Of a stretch of DNA of 27,274 nt, positions 22,994 through 27,274 are shown piece after piece. Below the pieces are notes generated by a model. The model made no database searches. It had not been told where the DNA came from and worked only from the letters and a program-made list of their open reading frames with translations. The translations under genes were made by a program, and so were the position numbers. The stretch comes from a bacterium (GTDB lineage Bacteria; Babelota; Babeliae; Babelales; RVW-14), in assembly GCA_023249935.1 (NCBI GenBank), contig JAHFBQ010000008.1, positions 1 to 27,274 on the forward strand, in the 5' to 3' direction. Every line of letters begins with the position of its first letter. Positions within the stretch are counted from its first letter, which is position 1.

Positions 22994-25672
22994 CTAGGAA
23001 ATGGCCTGCCACCACCGCATAATTCCCTTACGTACCTCTTCTACCACGAGCACCACCGATGCAGCCGGTACTATAACCAACCAGTCCCCGACATCGAGCG
23101 GTATCGTCCGCAAAAGTTTTTGCATGGTAGGGTTGTACACTACCGCCATCAACAAAATTAATACCAGCAGAGAAGCACCCAAAAGATACTTGTTAGACAA
23201 GGGGCTCATCTCAAAAATTGATTTCTCTTCAGAGCGGCAATTCCAAGCATTTAAAAGATGTCCTATACAAAGCATTGCCAAGGCTATTGTCGACGCTTTG
23301 TGTACATTGATTACATAATTTTTACTGAAAATAAACAGTGTTATTCCAGCCAACGGCGTTGCGATAATAAATGCCCGCGCAACCATAGCACCATCTACTA
23401 AATATTTTTTAAGCTTTTCGAAAGGTTGTTGGAGCAGCCCCTCTTCTTGTGGCTCCATAGCAAGCGTATCGTCAAGTAAGCCATTCGCTACAAAGTTGAG
23501 CCAGAGAATTTGTGCAGTCAGCAGCGGTATCGGCAACCCAAAAACAATGGCGCCAAAAATGATAAGAATCAAACTTATACTTCCGGTAAAAAAATACAAA
23601 ATCACCCGCCGCAATGTTTTGTGAATCCCCCTACCTTCTTCTACCCCTACAATAACACTTGCAAAATTATCATCGAGCAGGACGATGTCTGCAGCCTCTT
23701 TTGCCACTTCAGTACCTATTTTACCCATCCCAACACCAAGGTCTGCTGCTGCGAGTGCTGGCGCATCATTCACCCCGTCACCAGTCATAGCAACAATATC
23801 TCCATGCAGCCTCAGTGCGTTGATAATTGAAAGTTTTTGGGCAGGAGCCACGCGGGCAAATACCGTCACGCCCTTTATTCTTTCGGCAAGTTGCTGCAAT
23901 GACAGATTCTCAATTTCTTTTCCCAACAATAAAAGATCTCCCGCCTGATAAATACCGGCCGCTCTTGCTATCGCTTGTGCCGTAACCTCGTGATCACCCG
24001 TAATCATGACAATGCGAATCCCTGCAGCGCGTGCTTTTTGCACCGCCTCAACAACGCCTGGCGCAAGATCATCTCGCATACCACAAAACCCAACAAACGT
24101 CAGATTGCTCAATGAGCGCAGATCAGGCATAGAAAGAACAGTCGCCTGCGCACACGCAATCACACGCTGCCCATCTTGCAACATGTGCAAAAACACTTCT
24201 GCTATCTTTGCCTTTTCTTCGGCAGATAGCTGGCGGGCTTCTCCATCTCGCCATACCGTTGAGCACCGCTCTAAAACAGCTTCAGGAGCTCCTGTCACTC
24301 CTACAAATTTTTTACCAGCAACATCATTCACCACGGCGTGATACTTAAGCATGTAATCAAACGGCAGCTCAGCAAGTTTTGGCATCGTTTCCCGAAGTGC
24401 ATCTTTGTACAAGCCAAGTTTTTGAGCGAATACAAGCATGGCAGCCTCGGTAGGATCGCCAACAACACGTAAACAACGTTCACGCTCAGCCAACATCACT
24501 CTGGCTCCAGCAGACAGTGCTGCAATAGTGCCAAGAAGCGACAATACCGGCACCGTTGCACCATCAACCACAGCACCCGCACGCTTGATATCTCCAACAG
24601 CTTTATACCCATGCCCACCCACTTCAAACAGCTGGTCATCGGCATACACACTTGTAACCATAAGCTCATTTTTTGTAATGGTACCCGTTTTATCGATTGC
24701 AATCACACCGGCCTGCCCAAGCGCTTCAACCGCATACAGCCGCTTTACCAAAACGTTTCGCTTACTCATACGCCAAGCACTAAACACGAGAATAAGAGTC
24801 ACAACAATCGGTAACCCTTCTGGAATCACCGACACAGCAAGCGATACCGTTATCTTGAACATTTCTCTAAACGATTTGCCAGCAAGTAAGCCGAGTGGAA
24901 AGAGTACAGCGCATATACCACCAACAATAATGAGAATTAACTTTGAAAAATGATGCAAGTTTACCTTGAGTGGCACCTCAATATCGATCCCCACAAGCTG
25001 CTTAGCTACAGACCCAATCATCGTAGTAAGACCGGTTGCAACGACAACCGCAGTACCATGACCAGATAAAACAAGCGTTCCTTTAAACACCATATTTTTC
25101 TGGTCAAACGTAGAAACGGCCATACTATTAATCACGTCCGCAATTTTATGAACAGGAAACGATTCTCCTGTCAACGCAGCTTCATCAAGTTTAAGTCCTT
25201 GCGCTGCTATGACACGCGCATCAGCAGGAACTTTTTCCCCTTCTTGCAACACAATGATATCGCCAGGAACAATCTCAACAGCAGAGACAAGTAACTCCTG
25301 GCCGCCCCTGAGTACCGTGGCTTTGGTATCAACAAGTTTTTTAAGTGCAAGAAGCGTATTCTGTGCGCGGCCTTCCTGCACGGTGCCAAGCAACGCATTA
25401 AATAAGAGAACTATGAGAATGATCGTCCCATCAGTCAATTCACCCATGAGAAAAACTATCACACAAGCAACAAGAAGAATGTACACAAGCGGACTTTGAA
25501 ATTGCCGTAAAAAAATCCAGAATAAATTATCTGGTCTATGCTCTGGCAACTTGTTTGGTCCATACTTCTTAAGGCGACGAGTGGCCTCATCGTGGCCTAA
25601 TCCGACATCGCTTGTGTGCAATGCGCGAAAAACTTCAGCCATCGTTTTATCGTACCAAGTAGTACTGATCAT
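22994..25672 (-). CDS. P-type cation-transporting ATPase, P2 (Ca2+-ATPase-like)
   Basis: This 892-residue protein is a full-length P2-type pump. An N-terminal cation-ATPase domain (LGHDEATRRLKKYGPNKLPE) is followed by TGES, SVIPEGLP in M4 (Pro284-Glu285-Gly-Leu287), the phosphorylated DKTGT (Asp327) and hinge motif TGDGVND (630-636). About ten membrane segments are visible. It would use ATP to move a cation across the inner membrane. The M4 glutamate of Ca2+ pumps is kept, but the M6 stretch reads NFVANGLLDD where Ca2+ pumps usually have NLVTDG, so the ion is uncertain. I chose the ATG at 25672, with GAGG five bases upstream; a GTG two codons earlier is possible. It starts 18 bases after the PP2C gene's stop, so the two are surely one operon. 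Confidence 0.95.
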   Translation of the reverse strand: MISTTWYDKTMAEVFRALHTSDVGLGHDEATRRLKKYGPNKLPEHRPDNLFWIFLRQFQSPLVYILLVACVIVFLMGELTDGTIILIVLLFNALLGTVQEGRAQNTLLALKKLVDTKATVLRGGQELLVSAVEIVPGDIIVLQEGEKVPADARVIAAQGLKLDEAALTGESFPVHKIADVINSMAVSTFDQKNMVFKGTLVLSGHGTAVVVATGLTTMIGSVAKQLVGIDIEVPLKVNLHHFSKLILIIVGGICAVLFPLGLLAGKSFREMFKITVSLAVSVIPEGLPIVVTLILVFSAWRMSKRNVLVKRLYAVEALGQAGVIAIDKTGTITKNELMVTSVYADDQLFEVGGHGYKAVGDIKRAGAVVDGATVPVLSLLGTIAALSAGARVMLAERERCLRVVGDPTEAAMLVFAQKLGLYKDALRETMPKLAELPFDYMLKYHAVVNDVAGKKFVGVTGAPEAVLERCSTVWRDGEARQLSAEEKAKIAEVFLHMLQDGQRVIACAQATVLSMPDLRSLSNLTFVGFCGMRDDLAPGVVEAVQKARAAGIRIVMITGDHEVTAQAIARAAGIYQAGDLLLLGKEIENLSLQQLAERIKGVTVFARVAPAQKLSIINALRLHGDIVAMTGDGVNDAPALAAADLGVGMGKIGTEVAKEAADIVLLDDNFASVIVGVEEGRGIHKTLRRVILYFFTGSISLILIIFGAIVFGLPIPLLTAQILWLNFVANGLLDDTLAMEPQEEGLLQQPFEKLKKYLVDGAMVARAFIIATPLAGITLFIFSKNYVINVHKASTIALAMLCIGHLLNAWNCRSEEKSIFEMSPLSNKYLLGASLLVLILLMAVVYNPTMQKLLRTIPLDVGDWLVIVPAASVVLVVEEVRKGIMRWWQAIS

Positions 25673-25690
25673 ACCCACCTCAAAACACCA

Positions 25691-26716
25691 TCAAAACTTA
25701 ATCTTAGTAAAACGCATAACAACAGCAGTCATATCATCATGAGGAAAACTGTACCCAGGGTATTTCACCAGAAAAACTTCTGCGCAGTAACGCAACAATG
25801 CCCTGGCAGCTTCTGGTGCTGATTTTTCTTTAAGCGCTTGAGCAACAAAAGAAGCGGCTTCTTCCGACGTAAGAATGTCCCACACCCCATCGCTAGCAAT
25901 AATCAGAAAATCAACATCTGCAGTTGTTAAAGTTTCGACATCTGGCTGCGCAAGTAACCCCTTTGGCTTTACAAGACAAGATTCAGGATCACACGAATTT
26001 CCTAGATAAAAATCCCCTAATGCTCGCGTCATAGAGAGACCTTTGGTACCAGCTCTAAGTCGTAGAGAGTCTTCTGGCCCTACCAACACACCACCAGCAC
26101 GCAACACTCGACTAGCTTCCGCTTCAACATCAGGCTTGTGATCTTGCGTCGTGAATAATAATGAACCATCGCGGCGCACAACAACGCAACGGCTATCCCC
26201 AAGATTAGCAACATAGGTTGTTGCACCAGTGACTACAACAAGCGTTGCTGTTGATCCCTGTTGTATCAGTGATTTATCTTCTCCAATCACTGCATCAAAT
26301 CTAGTAAATGCCTCCTTGATTCCAGAGACAACATCTCCAGACCTTTGTTGACTAACAAACTGCTCACGAATCATGTCCATCAATGCATAACGACCAGCTC
26401 TGCGTGCAACCTCTTCACCCCCATGCCCATCAAAAACGGCTGCAACCAAAAAGTCTTCATAGCTATTGATCGTATAACAATCCTCACCCTTGAGAAAATT
26501 CTGACTCACACCAACCCGCATACCCACATCACCAACAGTGAAAATATTTTGAGGATGTAAAGATGGAAGTCCCAACCAAAAGCAGAATGGATTTATTTGC
26601 TGTTTCTGATGCTTCTGTAGAAACGACAACATCCCAGCGCAAGTACTATCGCTCACTGGTTGCAAAAAAAATACGCCAACCATCGCTAGCGCTATGCACT
26701 GTGATCGTATTGTCAT
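25691..26716 (-). CDS. Secreted PP2C-family (PPM) protein phosphatase
   Basis: This 341-residue protein has the full set of PPM Ser/Thr phosphatase motifs: GEDCY (77-81), VFDGHGG (94-100) with a metal-binding Asp, GSTAT (154-158), NLGDSR (171-176), LSMTRALGD (227-235), ASDGVWD (274-280) and DDMTAVVMRF (327-336). The motif spelling (DGHGG, SDGVWD) is close to eukaryotic PP2Cs. The N-terminus TIRSQCIALAMVGVFFLQPV looks like a signal peptide, so the enzyme probably acts outside the cytoplasm. I chose the ATG at 26716 for its upstream AGGGG; ATG 26728 and GTG 26734 are alternatives that abut a 48-base palindrome. It leads an operon with the P-type ATPase 18 bases downstream and lies behind a second PP2C gene. 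Confidence 0.93.
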   Translation of the reverse strand: MTIRSQCIALAMVGVFFLQPVSDSTCAGMLSFLQKHQKQQINPFCFWLGLPSLHPQNIFTVGDVGMRVGVSQNFLKGEDCYTINSYEDFLVAAVFDGHGGEEVARRAGRYALMDMIREQFVSQQRSGDVVSGIKEAFTRFDAVIGEDKSLIQQGSTATLVVVTGATTYVANLGDSRCVVVRRDGSLLFTTQDHKPDVEAEASRVLRAGGVLVGPEDSLRLRAGTKGLSMTRALGDFYLGNSCDPESCLVKPKGLLAQPDVETLTTADVDFLIIASDGVWDILTSEEAASFVAQALKEKSAPEAARALLRYCAEVFLVKYPGYSFPHDDMTAVVMRFTKIKF

Positions 26717-26733
26717 TTGACCCCTCATCCCCA

Positions 26734-26781
26734 CATAAAATGAAGAATCGATTGATTAATCAATCGATTCTTCATTTTATG
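26734..26781. repeat. 48-base perfect palindrome between two PP2C genes
   Basis: Two 24-base arms meet with no spacer, centred between 26757 and 26758, on ATTGATTAATCAAT. It is AT-rich, unlike the GC-rich terminators here, and unrelated to the dispersed repeats. It ends 18 bases before the chosen PP2C start, so if transcribed it would form a long hairpin in that leader. It might be a terminator, a binding site or an mRNA stabiliser. Confidence 0.9.
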
Positions 26782-26844
26782 CCTCTAGAAGACAAGAAAA
26801 CAATATTTGAGCAATTCACAGTTCATTAGGTCGAAAACAAGAAG

Positions 26845-26866
26845 ACCCCGGCTTTTACACCGAGGC
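26845..26866 (-). terminator. Likely terminator of the second PP2C gene
   Basis: A 7-bp stem with two G-U pairs (GCCTCGG / CCGGGGT on the minus strand, 8-base loop) is followed by CTTCTTGTTTTCG. It lies 22 bases past the stop codon. Confidence 0.6.
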
Positions 26867-26887
26867 CCATTGGCTCACAGCACCATT

Positions 26888-27274
26888 TTATTTTTTCGTA
26901 AACCGAATCACTGCGACTGTCATATCGTCATGAGGAACTGTTCTTTTGTTTTCTGCATCTTTCTTGCAAGACAGATCAATAAGACCTTGAGCCGCCAGCT
27001 CTGATGAAACACCTTTTTTAAACGCATCCTGGACAAAGTCTATCGCTTCTTGCGATGTAACGTTGTGCCACAACCCATCACTTGCTAAAATTAAAAATTC
27101 ACATTCTTGAGCTTTCAGCAGAGAAACTTCAGGTTCAGCGATAAGGCCTGGAGGCTTAACACTTCCCGCTAAATAATCACCGAGAGATCGAGAAACCTCT
27201 ATATGACCCGGTCCAACCTCTAAACGATACACGCCAGAGCTGGAACCAATTGGCCATTCAAAAGTAACACCTTT
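26888..27274 (-). CDS. Second PP2C-family protein phosphatase, N-terminus outside window
   Basis: The 128 visible residues are the C-terminal part of a PPM phosphatase: VSRSLGDYLAGSVKPPGLIA, LILASDGLWHNVTSQEAIDF and HDDMTVAVIRFTKK match the same region of the neighbouring 341-residue protein (MTRALGDF, LIIASDGVWDILTSEEAASF, HDDMTAVVMRFTK). They are clearly tandem paralogues. The frame stays open to the window edge, reading KGVTFEWPIGSSSGVYRLEV from the edge, so the true start is outside. The Asp that normally follows Trp in SDGxWD is His here (SDGLWHN). That position is less conserved than the metal-binding Asp in SDG, which is kept, so the enzyme may still be active. It is separated from the first PP2C gene by a likely terminator and a long palindrome. 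Confidence 0.92.
   Translation of the reverse strand, partial: KGVTFEWPIGSSSGVYRLEVGPGHIEVSRSLGDYLAGSVKPPGLIAEPEVSLLKAQECEFLILASDGLWHNVTSQEAIDFVQDAFKKGVSSELAAQGLIDLSCKKDAENKRTVPHDDMTVAVIRFTKK

Noticed and set aside
24438..24953. 171-codon plus-strand frame inside the P-type ATPase gene
   Set aside because: It is antisense to a clearly conserved ATPase and is a shadow of its codon usage.

Overview
The window reads as a stretch of bacterial chromosome with moderate G+C and the standard code (TGA, TAA and TAG all act as stops). No plasmid, phage, CRISPR or insertion-sequence genes are visible. The mix is housekeeping genes with slightly divergent sequences, many exported proteins, an outer-membrane barrel ending in Phe, low-complexity secreted proteins and secreted PP2C phosphatases. 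This best fits a Gram-negative, host- or protist-associated lineage such as Candidatus Dependentiae (TM6/Babeliae). That placement is an inference from gene content only.

Layout. 1-4528, minus strand: partial yebC, two tandem brnQ amino-acid carriers and ruvB, with a gene-free 400-base interval (3079-3487) that may encode a structured RNA. 4702-10089, plus strand: three exported enzymes, namely a dipeptidyl-peptidase III (M49), a MutS-type ATPase with a His/Cys-rich insertion, and a Ser hydrolase. 10271-10650: tRNA-Lys(CTT) and tRNA-Leu(TAG), each followed directly by a copy of a ~99-base repeat. 10771-13321, plus strand: a divergent trigger factor, a possible small RNA, then rpmH-rnpA-yidD.

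13368-18232, minus strand: five consecutive genes for exported, low-complexity proteins of unknown function. They share short motifs, leaders and start-codon architecture and look like a lineage-specific secreted family. 18535-19538, minus: a possible 55-residue ORF and uppP. 19785-22267, plus: an outer-membrane barrel protein and an N-terminally anchored methyltransferase. 22336-22674, minus: a small secreted protein. 22994-27274, minus: a P-type cation ATPase directly behind a secreted PP2C phosphatase, and a second PP2C paralogue cut by the window edge.

Palindromic repeats (core GTCRTCCCRGC / GCYGGGAYGAC) are scattered over at least seven sites. Two are extended ~70-base copies, and one forms the start of the yidD coding frame. 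Many genes are bounded by clear hairpin terminators, so most transcription units can be drawn with fair confidence.

The best candidates for something undescribed are the secreted protein cluster at 13368-18232, the exported His-rich MutS-like protein, the repeats fused to tRNA 3' ends, and the secreted PP2C / P-type ATPase operon.
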